A program made the translations under genes and the position numbers. The notes under the pieces were generated by a model. That model had not been told where the DNA came from and searched no databases. It saw only the letters and a program-made list of their open reading frames with translations. DNA of 64,000 nucleotides from Ceratopteris richardii. Its lineage: Eukaryota > Streptophyta > Polypodiopsida > Polypodiales > Pteridaceae. Shown in pieces: positions 20,823 to 32,097 of this stretch (its first letter is position 1; the number at the start of each line of letters is the position of its first letter). The stretch spans positions 102,560,161 through 102,624,160 of the forward strand of contig CM035428.1 of the NCBI GenBank assembly GCA_020310875.1, read 5' to 3'.

Positions 20823-21700
20823 AGCATCGTATTTTGATTGCATAGCAGCCATATAATTTTCTAAATTTTGTGCTTCATCAAACAAGATAGACTCATTCAT
20901 TATCACAAAGACTAGAGGTAGCCATAGCATAACTTGATGCAGAAGAAGGACAATGAGAGCATGAAGGAGTACGATATGATAGAGGTGCATTTAATTTACT
21001 ATCTAGCAAAGTGTGCACTAGCAATTTAGGCCTAGTTTTTGCCTCCTCTATATCAAACCTCGCACTAACAAGTGCATCATTTAAATCTGCATTAGAAATG
21101 GAATGACGTGATCGTCATGTGGAACCTACAAAGACTAAGAAATTGCCTCATTTGGACCAACACTAGACTTTCCACCTATAAAAAGAGGTAGCAAAGCGCC
21201 ATACACATCTTTGGAGCTAACTGATATCTCCGTAGTACATGCAAGTAATGACTTATCTGCATCTTCCAAAAAAACGACATCATGGCTAACCAAAATCCAT
21301 TTAGTTTGTGGATGATACAAATGATAGCCCTTGTTTTTAGAATTGTACCCAACAAAAATACATTTAATTGCTTTATCATCCAATTTCTTGCATTGTTGTT
21401 AAGGCACTAATGCATATGCCAAACAACCAAAGGCACACAAATGAGCAACAAATGGCTTGCGACCATGCCAAGGGTCATATGGAGTGATAGACTGCAATGC
21501 TTTAGTGGGACACTTGTGAAGTACATATGTTGCACACATAATAGCTTCAAGCCGGAAACTATGTGGTAAAGCCTGACTCTTGACCATACACCTTTCCCTC
21601 TCCATGAGTGACTTGTTCTTCCTTTTATCAACTCCATTCTATTGAGGTTTATATAGCATTGTACATTGATGCTTTATCCAACATTCAGCCAAAAATGCTA
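20823..21700 (-). pseudogene. B3 integrase C-terminal part, linker and RT start
   Basis: The minus frames include KSQALPHSFRLEA and CVLHKCPTKALQSITPYDPW of the integrase, then KCIFVGYNSKNKGYHLYHPQ and the ETSVSS-like linker. The RT start is present only as the QSKYDAM phrase (near 20840). Stops and frame shifts occur throughout. Confidence 0.8.
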
Positions 21701-21769
21701 TAAATCAGAAGACATATATTCCCCCCTCGATGAGAATGGAGGGTTCTCGTTTTACATACTCACATATTT

Positions 21770-22079
21770 TCAGCCAAAACAAAAAACTATTTGAAGAACA
21801 CAAACACTTAGGACTTTGCTTTCAATGGCTAATGGTGAAACTGATAATAGATTTTTCTTGATCTCTAGCACAAATAATGCATCCGACAATCTAAAAGAAC
21901 TACCATCAGTAGTAGTGAGAATGATCTTACCAAATCCCATGATAGGATAATAGGAGTTTTTGGCACATGTGATAGTATTCCCCATAGGGGTAGGCTCAAG
22001 TGAAGTGAAGAATTTGCATTGTGAGGTAATATGTTTGGTTGCCCCACTATCAAAGTACCAAACATCTGAGTCTACTATA
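21770..22079 (-). pseudogene. B3 protease remnant
   Basis: Minus strand: SDVWYFDSGATKHITSQ-like sequence near 22070-22020 (ccccactatcaaagtacca), then GNTITCAKNSYYPIMG and GIKKNLLSVS. The sequence upstream is displaced by the mosaic insert. Confidence 0.78.
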
Positions 22080-22965
22080 GAAATAGTAATGGTGTAGCTG
22101 TAGCAAGACCAACATGGTTAAGCTTTAGCCTTTAAGGTGTAGCGGGCTAAAGAAGACCATGAAGTAAAGGCTACAACTACACCTACATGGTTAAGCTACA
22201 GCTACACCATGTAGGGAATGCTTAAGCTACACCATGTTGGTTAAGCTACAGCTACACCATGTAGGCGCTAAAGAGACCATGTAGTAAAGAAGGGTTGCTA
22301 CAGCTACACCAACAAGGTCTTGAGCGCTGCTAGCCAACATGGTCTTGGAATGCCCCTTTGGGCCTGGTATTAGCTTAAGCCTACATGTAAGCATAATAGC
22401 TTAAACGATTAGGAGCTAAGCTTCGCCCCTAAAGTAAACGTAAACGCGCTAAAGTTTTCTAAACGCACGTTTACGGGTAAACTTTAGCGCTTAAGCTAAT
22501 ACCTATTGGGCCGGAGGGAAGACCATGTTGGCGCTGACCATGTTGGTCTTGTCTTGCTACAGCGAAGACCTTGCCCGAAGGAGCGGTGATGAAGGCCCGA
22601 TCGACGATGAAGGGGCGAAGCCTTGGTCTTGTCTTGTCTTATTTGACGCTAAAGTCGCCTTTAGGTTTTGGTTTTTGCTTAACAGTTTACCTATCGTTTA
22701 AGTTAAGCAAAACAAGACAAGACAAGACCATAAATAATGGTCAAGCTTCTTGATTGAATCGCCGTGCCTTCTTGACTTTAGGTGTAGCTAATACCTATTG
22801 GGAATGGTCCTCGCTTAGCATTCCCTTCATGGTCTTCCCTCCGCTTTATGGTCTTCGCTGTTCCAAGACCAACATGGCTTGCATAGCACCTCCGGGCCAA
22901 CATGGTCTTCCCTCCTAGGGCTAATACCTATTGGTATAGGTCAACTAAGCAAAACAAGACCAGTC
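22080..22965. other. Mosaic of nested inverted repeats inserted in B3
   Basis: About 0.88 kb unrelated to copia B replaces the few bases expected between gag and protease. It is assembled from recurring words and their complements. ACCATGTTGG/CCAACATGGT occurs at least seven times, gctacagctacacca three times, taatacctattgg three times, and cttgtcttg/caagacaag several times. Perfect stems include 22366-22380 with 22489-22503 (15 bp, GGTATTAGCTTAAGC) and 22624-22640 with 22714-22730 (17 bp). It has no long ORF and looks more GC-rich than its surroundings. I know no named family with this make-up. Confidence 0.8.
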
Positions 22966-23720
22966 AAGATTGTTCATGAGAAGATGGTTCATAACTATAC
23001 AAAGTAGTAAATGCCCATTCCTCATTCTGCACGAGATTTGTAGACTCTAGTTTGGGTGTAGAGGCCTCTACAACAATCATTCTAACCTCTTTTTTCTTTG
23101 CCTCTTTTGCAGCCAATTTTGGACAACTCTTTATAACATGACCATTTCCTTTACAATATCTACAAAACAATTTTGGCTTTTCTGTTTTCTTCTCATCTTT
23201 TTCATCCTTCTTTGATTGTGCAAAATTAGTAGATTTCTGCTTACTAGTAGATGAGCTTCATTTACCTTTGCCCTTTGACTAGCGAGGAAAGCTTGATTTG
23301 CAACACTCATAATGGACTTGTTCTGCCTAGATTGATCTTCTTGCAATAGAATAGAGAATAACTCCTCAAATGTTTAGGCATTTGGATTGCCTTCCATCAT
23401 CTATCAAAGAGTAGAAGCAAAATTGTGATATGAATCTAGAAGACCATTCTAAACAGTCTACACAAGTGAACTATCTAACAAGACTTCATCAGCAAAAATC
23501 AATTAATTCTTCAAATCTTTGATCTTTGTCAAAAAACTATCCATGGAATCTCCTTCATTCATGTGCTCACTCTCCAATTTTTTTCGGGGGTAAGTAACAT
23601 GAGCCTCATTCCTTGCCCGATATAAAGTGGTAAGTGTATCCCAAGCATCCTTTGCTATTTTGCAGGAGTGAATGTGAGGAATAATGGCATGTTTGACAGA
23701 CAAGGCTATAAATGCATGTG
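22966..23720 (-). pseudogene. B3 gag, C-terminal half with zinc knuckle
   Basis: Minus strand: a CCHC knuckle CRYCKGNGHVIKSC (near 23165-23125), then KLAAKEAKKKEVRM and the VEASTPK spacer. Upstream are the VADQAFLASQ-like and HMNEGDSMDSF phrases. The segment ends at 23720 where the LARD is inserted; gag resumes at 30481. Confidence 0.85.
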
Positions 23721-24377
23721 TGTTGCTACAAGGGTTGCCCATATTTTTCCTCATGCTATGGCATCCTTTAGCCCTCATGAAAATACCATCTTTTTGTAAA
23801 TTAGGAGATGTCCATGTGAACACTCTCCTAAAACCACTTTTTGATAATTCCCCTAAGTCTAAGGTATTGAAGCCTTTTCTTTAAAAACTCCTTTTTGAGC
23901 AAAACATAAAGAAAGCCCACGTAGAAATCTCACGCGCTCCCTCTCTCTCTAGGTAGTTATCTTTTTGAAATTCCCATATCACATGAGATTCTCTTTTTTG
24001 ATTTAGCACATGTGGTCTTTTGACCACATGTTTTATTCACATATGCCTCTCTTCTTCTCTATATAAAGAAGAGCCTCATTTGTAAAAAGGGAGGGCCCTT
24101 GGCTATGGCCTTGGCCTCCATTTTGGTAATGGAAGAAGGTGTCATTTGTTACTCTCTTGCCTCCTTGTGTGCAATGGCATTGGTCTTGGTGTATGGATTT
24201 GCATGTGTGTGTGCATGGTTGGGAGGATGTTCCCCTTTGCTCCTTGTGACGTTGGCCATTGTTGCCATTGCTCCATGAGCGTGGGTGAACCTCTCCTCTC
24301 ATTCTTTGCCCCAACTTGGAGAAACCTCTCACTTCCATGTGAGGCGGTTAGGGTTTGTTGCTCCCCTTTTCTCAACA
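23721..24377 (+). repeat. 5' LTR of the LARD
   Basis: It has a TATA box in ctatataaagaag (24059-24071) and an upstream 10-bp-arm palindrome. It differs from the 3' LTR at about four sites, all transitions (for example gaagcc/gaagtc and ggcatt/ggcgtt), plus one T in a run. Confidence 0.95.
24008..24031. promoter_or_regulatory. Perfect palindrome upstream of the LARD TATA box
   Basis: ACATGTGGTC and GACCACATGT flank TTTT. The 3' half gives TTTTGACC, a W-box (TTGACC) as bound by WRKY factors; CACATG cores are also present. It lies about 30 bases before the TATA box and is conserved in the 3' LTR. A promoter role is inferred. Confidence 0.6.
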
Positions 24378-24380
24378 ATT

Positions 24381-24398
24381 TGGCGCCGTTGCCGGGGA
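24381..24398 (+). other. Primer binding site, tRNA-Asp type
   Basis: TGGCGCCGTTGCCGGGGA, three bases after the 5' LTR, is the primer site common in plant Ty3/gypsy elements of the Athila/Tat kind. It links the LARD to a gypsy partner. Confidence 0.9.
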
Positions 24399-27300
24399 CG
24401 TCGGCCTTTAGCCGTTGGTTTTTCCAAGTTTGCGTGTCCATACTTCGTGAGATGCACCTTGACACTTGGAGGAGGATGAATACGTGTGGCCTTCGGTTGG
24501 CCTAGGGTACCTCTTTCTTTTAATTTTTGAGTAAGTTTTAGTTCAATTTGAATGTTTCACAAAAACATCTCCTAACCTCCTTCTCTCTCTCTCTCTTTTA
24601 CACATACACACCTCTATCCGCACACACTATGGCACCCCCCATCTCTAATCTTTCTTGAAGTTGGTACCTGCTTGGATTGGGGGATGGGTGATCTTCTCCT
24701 TCGCCCTTCCCTCTCTTCAGTTTTCCAAGAAAAAAAAAAAAAAAAAAAAAAACCAAAAGAGATCAAATATGAAATGGTATCTTAGGATTCCGATCACTCT
24801 GCGAAGAGAGGAGCTTTAAAGGCTCTCAATTTGTCCTTGCTCACCATTGAACGTGGAAAATATACTGCCGAATCTCTCTCTTTATTTTTACCATGCTCAT
24901 TGCACAAGGCCCCCAGTTGTTGTCAGAACAGGCTCGCAGGGAGGAGTTATGTCCCTCTCTTCACACATTTCGACCGTCAATGCAGCTTCCTGGCCATGCG
25001 CATTTGGCGCGGAGAGTAAATCTCTTCCCACTTTCTCCTTCTTCATGGCGGAGTAGTTTGCCATGACGTTGGCTTCCTTCCCATCTACCCTCACTGTGGG
25101 GTTGAGCTCGTTCACGAGCTCCCCCTACTTGCGTTGTGGATATTTACGCTGACAATGGAGGATTCATGCTGAGATGCCCATCGGGCCCTCTCATTCGAAG
25201 ACTGAGGGCGTGGGCCTCCCCCTTTCTCCACCACCGTGGTGCTGCACTACTGTCGCTGCCACTCTAGATGCTCTCCGTTATTTGGTTCTATCCCTCTATC
25301 GACTGGGGTGCACTTGATGGCTCTAAAGGCACTCTGTTGCCCCAAATAGAGTATGATCGGCTACCTTGGGTCTGCTGACAGGGTAAAACCATCCATGGTT
25401 AGGGTCGGTATAACTCAAGTTTTGCTCACAGTAGATTTTTGGCAACTGTCTCTCTTTCTTTGTCTTCTCCCTACTTACGTCTGATGAAGAACTACCTCAG
25501 CGCTCCCCCCTTGATCTATTTTTATCACATGATGTGGCTTGGGTTTGTTATGATGCCCACCTTACCCCTTTTTGGCGACGAGCCAGGTGGTAGAGACACC
25601 TTGGGATCGAGCTATGGCCCATATGCCATCTCTCTGCGTGATGTTGCATTGTGACTTGAAGGTTGCTCTCGACCGCTTGGCTTTCTAAAAATTTGGTTCA
25701 GGTCATGGTGTGTCATTGCAAGGATGAGGAATCTTGAGATTTGTTGCTGAATTTCTAGCTGTGCACTTTGGTTGCTCTATTTCCAGGAGAAATCGAGGTT
25801 CACTTTTCGTATCTGATTAGTATATGAGCTGCTTGCTTTCTGTGTGAATTTAGATGGGATCATTATACTAATGTGCCACTTGAGTAAGAAGGAGTGACTT
25901 TACATAAATCTAAAAGCATATTGTCAACGATCTTGTATGGCAACTTGTCAGGGCTACCATTTCTGTGCATCAATGTTTTTGTTTGAACTTCGCTTTCATT
26001 ATGTTGGATTATACGTCATTTTGTTCTGAATCTCTTGATGGAGTGGGGGCATATTCTTTGCCTCTTCTATTATGGTGAAGGTACCACGGTCCCAGGTTGA
26101 CCTTGAGGCTCCCAAGTTCATTGGTTTGCTTTTGGACAGTGCAAGGCAGACTCACTATCTGCAAATAGATGCAAAAGCCTTACAAGAAGATGTGAAGACC
26201 CTATCTGAGTGGATATGTCCATCCTCCAACTGTCACTATTTCTCTCTGCATTCTGGGCGATTATGGCTCGCTCCCCATGCCATAGTCGATCTCTTACTCC
26301 TCCATGAAGATGCATATGTGTGTGTTCATGTGCTTGCATCATAAATGTCTGGGCAGATCGATGTCTGCTAGGTTCTCCTAAGTGTCCTATGATCGCTCTC
26401 CTGCCTGCGGGACTGTGTGCTATGGCGGGACTGTGGTGCTAGTCCACTCAAAGACTTTTGCGCATATCTCCGCCCTCGTGCTTCCATGACGAGATTTTAC
26501 TGAGGGGGATCAATGGCCGTATGCATGATTATGTTGCTAAAGATTGTTGTAGAGGCAATTGGTTCCTTGTCAGATATTGAGTTCCGGTTACATTACTTAT
26601 GTTTTACCATTTAGGACCGGGCTTCAATATCTTCTTGCTTTTAATTCATAAAGGCCGGCTGGATCACTACGTCTATGAGAGTCAAAGGCATTAGTTACTG
26701 CATGGGGAGGAACAGATGTCTGAACAGTCCTCCTACATCTTTGATTACCAGGAGCTATACCATCTGCACCATCCTACATCTCTCTGGTGGTTACATTCCT
26801 TTTGTTAAATTGTGCGTCCAATGATTAAAATGTTGCACTTCAATGTGAAATCTGTATGTCGCCTGGTCATTGGCATAGACTGGTTAATTGTTTCGAACTC
26901 AATGGTTCTGGATTTCTTTTCGTTCCCCCATGTGTACATGTCCTCAGAACAACTTTGACGCTGAGAAAGATTGAAAACAGAGTTCGGTTAGGATTATTTT
27001 CCATCAAATTACTGCACATCAGACAATGTCATTTTGAAAGGCCTCACCTACAACAACAATGATGACAAGTGGTAAGTCTGTACAGTTGATATAACAATCT
27101 TGGTCAGCTCTAAGGAGCCATGTTCGGTGTCTTTGCAAATGATATTTCGAGTTTGTATGATGATAACTAGCCCATGAGGAGACACACTTCCTATTGTTGC
27201 ATTTATGAATGGGTGACTATGTGTGGTTGTATAAATGATTATATGCACACAAGGATGTTTTTCAAACGTTGGTGAAAAATTGGTTTTAAGCTATGTAGTG

Positions 27301-29811
27301 CTCCTTGAATGCTTGGCATGCCATCCCTTGTTGGGCTCTGTATGATCTGCTATCGAAGTACTGTGAAAATTTAGAGCTCTTTTCTAGTGGATTCTCTAAT
27401 GGAAAAATGATCTGCTATGAAAGCTAGGATTCTCTAAAGGGTTACATTGGAAAGTACTATCATCACATCTTTCTGGTAGTTACTCTTTTTTGTGATAATA
27501 CTCTTGTGCACAATGGCTAAGGTCTCTGAGTATTTTCTGATGTATTATTTGTGCACATACCCAGTATGTGGGAGCAGGTCATAAGGGTCCTATTATGTGG
27601 CGATCAACCTATGCTGCCTCACAATTTTCTACCTTTCTTTGTGTACCTACATGTTTATGGGCAGTTTTTGATTCAACATTTAGTGGCTACATTGTCGTGC
27701 GAGCAATGGGATAAAAACACAAAGGTTCATGATCCACTTGAAAATCAACAATAAGCTCAAACATAGATTTTATCTAAATTGTGGTAAAAAATTGCAAGAA
27801 TTTTTAAATGATCTCTATGTATGCTGAATCACAGAAGGCTGACACAATCCTATGCATGGTGATGATAATGTTCATCTCATACCCTAACTAGATATGGGTC
27901 CAAGATTATTTGCTTTGGGGGTGTGGGTGATATAGCATTATTTCTCTCTTGTTTCCCTCTTCTGTGAATAAAGTAATTAGAAGTACTGTGCTAGCATGGG
28001 TTGGCACATAATCTGTATATGGGAAGGGGGACCAATGGTTCCTTAACCCTGTTGATGCATTCAAAAGGTGCTGACAGTTTTTCCTCTCAGAGTTGAAGAA
28101 AAAGATATGGTCTCCATCTATGGATGACCTTGGCTTTGGAACTATACTCAATGAAGATTCCTGATATTTCAAATGTATATGAAGGATTTGATTTTGCATG
28201 GATCTCTCGGTTCACCATCATACTCTATGGTAATTCACACATGCATAGTTGAATTGATCCCCTTTGCAAAATGTTCATTATAAACTTGGGTCCGGTGTCA
28301 AATTAGGATGATTCCTCTAAACATTAATTCTTGAAGTTATAGGGATTGATTGGTCCTTTTAAAGACTGTTCTTCCGTGTATGCTGAAAAGTTGAGGCTTG
28401 ACGTGAGTTGTGAAAATCGATGTGTTTGAAAGGACTTCGATTACTGATCTGATCATTGTTAATGTGTCGTGAACATGCCATGATAGCAGGTCTTGATTCT
28501 CAATCATGTCTTCAATACTGATGCAATCATGCCTACCCCTATGATAAGGAGTCCTAGAGATGCAACTTGGAAGCATGCTCCTGGCTATTTTGTTTTCAGG
28601 TGAAATCCAAAAAGCAATGAGGTGGTGCTAGGATCATTATATTTGGCGATCCATCACAATGGACAGAGTTCTTGGGTTTGATGGTTTCATCTTTGCTGAC
28701 CTCATACATGTGAATAACTCTTCATTTGCTCAAATATGTCTTGTCTCTGAGTATTACAGGACTAACGGAGGAATGACTAGGGCTCCTGGTCTTCGAGGCT
28801 AACTGTTAAGTTACCATCCACTACCATGATCCAGGATGTTTTATACTGAAAGGATCAATATGGTTGAGGTTAACAAATGGCATGAAGCAGGAAGTAAGAC
28901 TATTAATTAAGTGTGGAATTCATAAATGTTTGAGTGATTGTTTTTTGCTAGGGAAATAACTCTCTAGTTTTACAATGCTCATTTGAGGCCTACTTTTCCA
29001 TTATGCATTATAGGTCAACATACTTCTAACTTCACCATTGCTCCTTGACTCCTATAGAGATATTACTATGCTTTCAGTAGTGCATTTGATGGATGTGTTT
29101 GACTCACTCACATATTTTTGGTAAGGGAGTTGCACAGATATCAACTTGGGTGATTGTCCCATTTGGGCATAATAATTCAAATTTCGGGCCACCACTCTGA
29201 GTATTTCCAACTCTGTTTAAATGCAGCTAGGAATATTGGTTAATCACAAAACCACATGCGTCTCACATCCACTTTGGCATAGCGGATTTAGGAAAGTCAA
29301 TATGATTGAGGCCTCACAAGGACATAAGAAACATGAATTGTTGTCAGGCTCCTTACTCTTTAGCTGTATTTCTTGAATTGCAGGAATGACACTATTTTCA
29401 GGACTTCTCTATAGAAGGAAATCATGCAGAAGAGGATGCCCCTGATGTGGAAACTAAAGTTGAAGTGAATGTTTATCACATTACTAGATGCAGTATACTT
29501 GCTTTTTGTATTTTATTTCAGGTTTGGGAGCTGTTGAAGAAGGCATTTCCAGCCTTACAAAGGAATTGAAGCTTTGAAGAAAAGACACATGGGAGGATTG
29601 CTGGGCTGACTGCCCCCCAAGGGGATTGTGTCCCTCAGCAATATGGAGTTGCAGACTTGAAGATTGCCGACTTGCTGATTCAAAGATTTGCAGCTTTGCA
29701 CCATTCAAGATTTGAACAGTTGTAGAGTAGCCGAGCAGAAGACTCCAAACTTGGACCAATCCAGCAATATATGCGTCTCATTTCTCAGCTTTGTCGAGGG
29801 CGACAAAGTCT
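24399..29811 (+). other. Non-coding interior of the LARD
   Basis: There is no retroelement domain in any frame. Short ORFs, such as 90 codons at 26072-26344 (MVKVPRSQVDLEAPKFIGLL), have no recognised motif. A (CT)n tract lies near 24583-24598 and an A-run at 24729-24753. The first ~1.5 kb is richer in GC than the rest. Captured host sequence is possible but cannot be shown from sequence alone. Confidence 0.75.
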
Positions 29812-29824
29812 AGGAGGAGGAGGG
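29812..29824 (+). other. Polypurine tract of the LARD
   Basis: AGGAGGAGGAGGG directly precedes the 3' LTR. Confidence 0.85.
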
Positions 29825-30480
29825 TGTTGCTACAAGGGTTGCCCATATTTTTCCTCATGCTATGGCATCCTTTAGCCCTCATGAAAATACCATCTTTTTG
29901 TAAATTAGGAGATGTCCATGTGAACACTCTCCTAAAACCACTTTTTGATAATTCCCCTAAGTCTAAGGTATTGAAGTCTTTTCTTTAAAAACTCCTTTTT
30001 GAGCAAAACATAAAGAAAGCCCACGTAGAAATCTCACGCGCTCCCTCTCTCTCTAGGTAGTTATCTTTTTGAAATTCCCATATCACATGAGATTCTCTTT
30101 TTTGATTTAGCACATGTGGTCTTTTGACCACATGTTTTATTCACATATGCCTCTCTTCTTCTCTATATAAAGAAGAGCCTCATTTGTAAAAAGGGAGGGC
30201 CCTTGGCCATGGCCTTGGCCTTCATTTTGGTAATGGAAGAAGGTGTCATTTGTTACTCTCTTGCCTCCTTGTGTGCAATGGCGTTGGTCTTGGTGTATGG
30301 ATTTGCATGTGTGTGTGCATGGTTGGGAGGATGTTCCCCTTTGCTCCTTGTGACGTTGGCCATTGTTGCCATTGCTCCATGAGCGTGGGTGAACCTCTCC
30401 TCTCATTCTTTGCCCCAACTTGGAGAAACCTCTCACTTCCATGTGAGGCGGTTAGGGTTTGTTGCTCCCCTTTCTCAACA
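29825..30480 (+). repeat. 3' LTR of the LARD
   Basis: Collinear with 23721-24377 and followed by the ATGTG target copy, after which B3 gag resumes (cctgagcatcttgcc). Confidence 0.95.
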
Positions 30481-31085
30481 ATGTGCCTGAGCATCTTGCC
30501 ATCCCAACAAAGTTGCTCTATAGTAGGTGCAACAAGAACTGTAGCACTAATAGGAACCTGAAGAACATCATCTTCAACACCATCGATATCACCTTCAATA
30601 ATTGTATTTGCAGATGTAGTAGGATATTTTTCAATACCCTACACAATATTCCATAGTCCTTTTGCAACCAATACATGATGCACCATATATGCCCATAATG
30701 GGTAATTGGTACCATCCAACTTATCCTCAATAGCCAACATATAGAATACATCATTGCTTTCAGCCATGGCCACTGACTAAAATATCGTGATGCAAAAAAA
30801 TGATTGTATCTAAGAAAGTTGAATAGAACTACTCTATCGAGTTCTACTAAACCTGAAGCAAACATTTGAAGAGCTTATACAAGTGAACCGAAACCTATAT
30901 ATATGTTTGGTACAAAAAGATGAAATTGCTTGCATACGCACTAAGATGGTGCATTTAGAGGCCGAAACAAGCTCAGATCGTGATTGTCATGAGTATGCTC
31001 ACCAATTTTTGTGTGATTTTGAGACTCTGATCGAAGGGGTGTTGACAACACTATAGATGAATTGGCAACCTGCTCTGATAACAAT
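30481..31085 (-). pseudogene. B3 gag N-terminal part and leader
   Basis: The minus strand from about 30767 opens with MAESNDVFYM-like sequence, and LDGTNYPLWAYMVHHVLVAK-like phrases follow with stops. The leader between the LTR and gag holds a decayed iMet primer site (complement of ctctgataaca, about 31075-31085). Confidence 0.75.
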
Positions 31086-31317
31086 TGTTGGAATTTGAGG
31101 TCTGCAAAAGCACATGGACAACATAAGGAAGAAGAAGAAGCTTGGATCACAACATGCAATACATAATGTATTACCAAGAGAATGTACAAAGATAAGTAAC
31201 CCATTAGGGTTATAGGCATATATACATGCCGAGGGGAAGAAAACTCCGAAAGAGGGAAAAAAAGTGCCCTGGCAGTCCTAGTGTGTTCACACACATCATT
31301 ATCAAAATATATCAACA
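31086..31317 (-). repeat. 5' LTR of B3
   Basis: About 232 bp. On the plus strand it starts TGTTGGAATTTG and ends ATATATCAACA, matching the B4 LTRs. It contains the reverse of the TATA-like gtatatatgcc and the run ttttttccctctttcgg. Confidence 0.9.
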
Positions 31318-31640
31318 ATTCAACAAAGACAATAAATGAATTCATCATTAGGGCTCAAATGTGTATGATAATAAAGTGGAATAAAAGTAAACATAGTTAT
31401 CCTAAACACTCTTGCAAACCCATCTAACTTTCATTTTTTTGACATACCAATAGCATCATATAGCCCGTCACCTTTTTTTAAGGGAGAATATAAGTGTTCC
31501 AAACTAGTCTTTGGACCCATATAAATCAATGTTTACATTCAATCTTCAATAGTATTTTTCCAAGCTCTACCTTAGTGGGTTTTCGGGCTCTCTAGTTCTA
31601 GCCATGTTAGGCATGTAACCCTTGCTTTGTGGGGCATAAA
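31318..31640. other. LINE-like flank between B3 and B2
   Basis: No gene. The last ~140 bp (catgtaacccttgc and cataaa) resembles 15340-15480. The B2 insertion site is therefore LINE-derived repeat. Confidence 0.5.
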
Positions 31641-31867
31641 TGTTGATATATTTTGGTAGTGATATGTGTGAACACACGACTGTCAGGGCACTTTTTTCCC
31701 TCTTTAGGAGGTTTTTTTCCCCAGCTTGTATATATGCCTATAACCCTAATGGCTGACTTATCTTTGTACATTCACTTGGTAATACATTTATTATTTTTTG
31801 TTGTGCTCCAAGCTTCTTCCTCTTAGTTGTGCTCTTTATGTGCTTTTGTAGACCTCAAACTTCAACA
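31641..31867 (+). repeat. 5' LTR of B2
   Basis: 227 bp, from TGTTGATATATTTTGG to the phrase caaacttcaaca. A TATA-like ttgtatatatgcc lies near 31726-31738. Confidence 0.9.
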
Positions 31868-32097
31868 ATTGGTATTAGCATAGGTCGCCACTTTGTCTAG
31901 GGCATCATCAACACCCCTGCAAATGTGCTATCATAGCACCTATGCAAGAAATTTCATCCTTTTGTGCCAAACATATAAATAGGTTTTGTTCACCAATGCA
32001 AGCACCTCAAAGTCAGCTACAAGTTTAGTAGAGCTCAAAAGGGTGATTTTGTTCAACTTTTATCATTTTTGTGTATCATGGCATTTAGTCAGTGGCC

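Larger units (their letters stand above)
23721..30480 (+). mobile_element. Young large retrotransposon derivative (LARD)
   Basis: A complete 6.76-kb LTR element flanked by the target duplication ATGTG (23716-23720 and 30481-30485). LTRs of 657 and 656 bp begin TGTTGCTACAAGG and end CTCAACA. They differ by only four transitions and one base in a homopolymer. A tRNA-Asp-type primer site follows the 5' LTR, and a purine tract (29812-29824) abuts the 3' LTR. The 5.4-kb interior has no gag, protease, RT, RNase H or integrase motif. It must be copied by proteins of another, gypsy-like element. Orientation is set by PBS and PPT. Confidence 0.93.
20823..31317 (-). mobile_element. Copia element B3, interrupted and 3'-truncated
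   Basis: Reading the minus strand from 31317, this family B copy has its 5' LTR (31086-31317), primer site, gag (start near 30767), protease, integrase and linker, and the beginning of RT. It is cut off at 20823 against R3, so RT, RNase H and the 3' LTR are missing. Two foreign segments split it: the LARD at 23721-30480 inside gag, and the inverted-repeat mosaic at 22080-22965 between gag and protease. Confidence 0.9.

Noticed and set aside
24146..24505. 119-codon frame in the LARD LTR and its partner at 30250
   Set aside because: The frame spans the LTR-leader boundary and PBS, and the 3' LTR version has a different end. It has no domain and is probably chance.
26072..26344. Captured host gene in the LARD
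   Set aside because: A 90-codon frame without recognisable domain, intron or neighbour support; not enough to call a gene.
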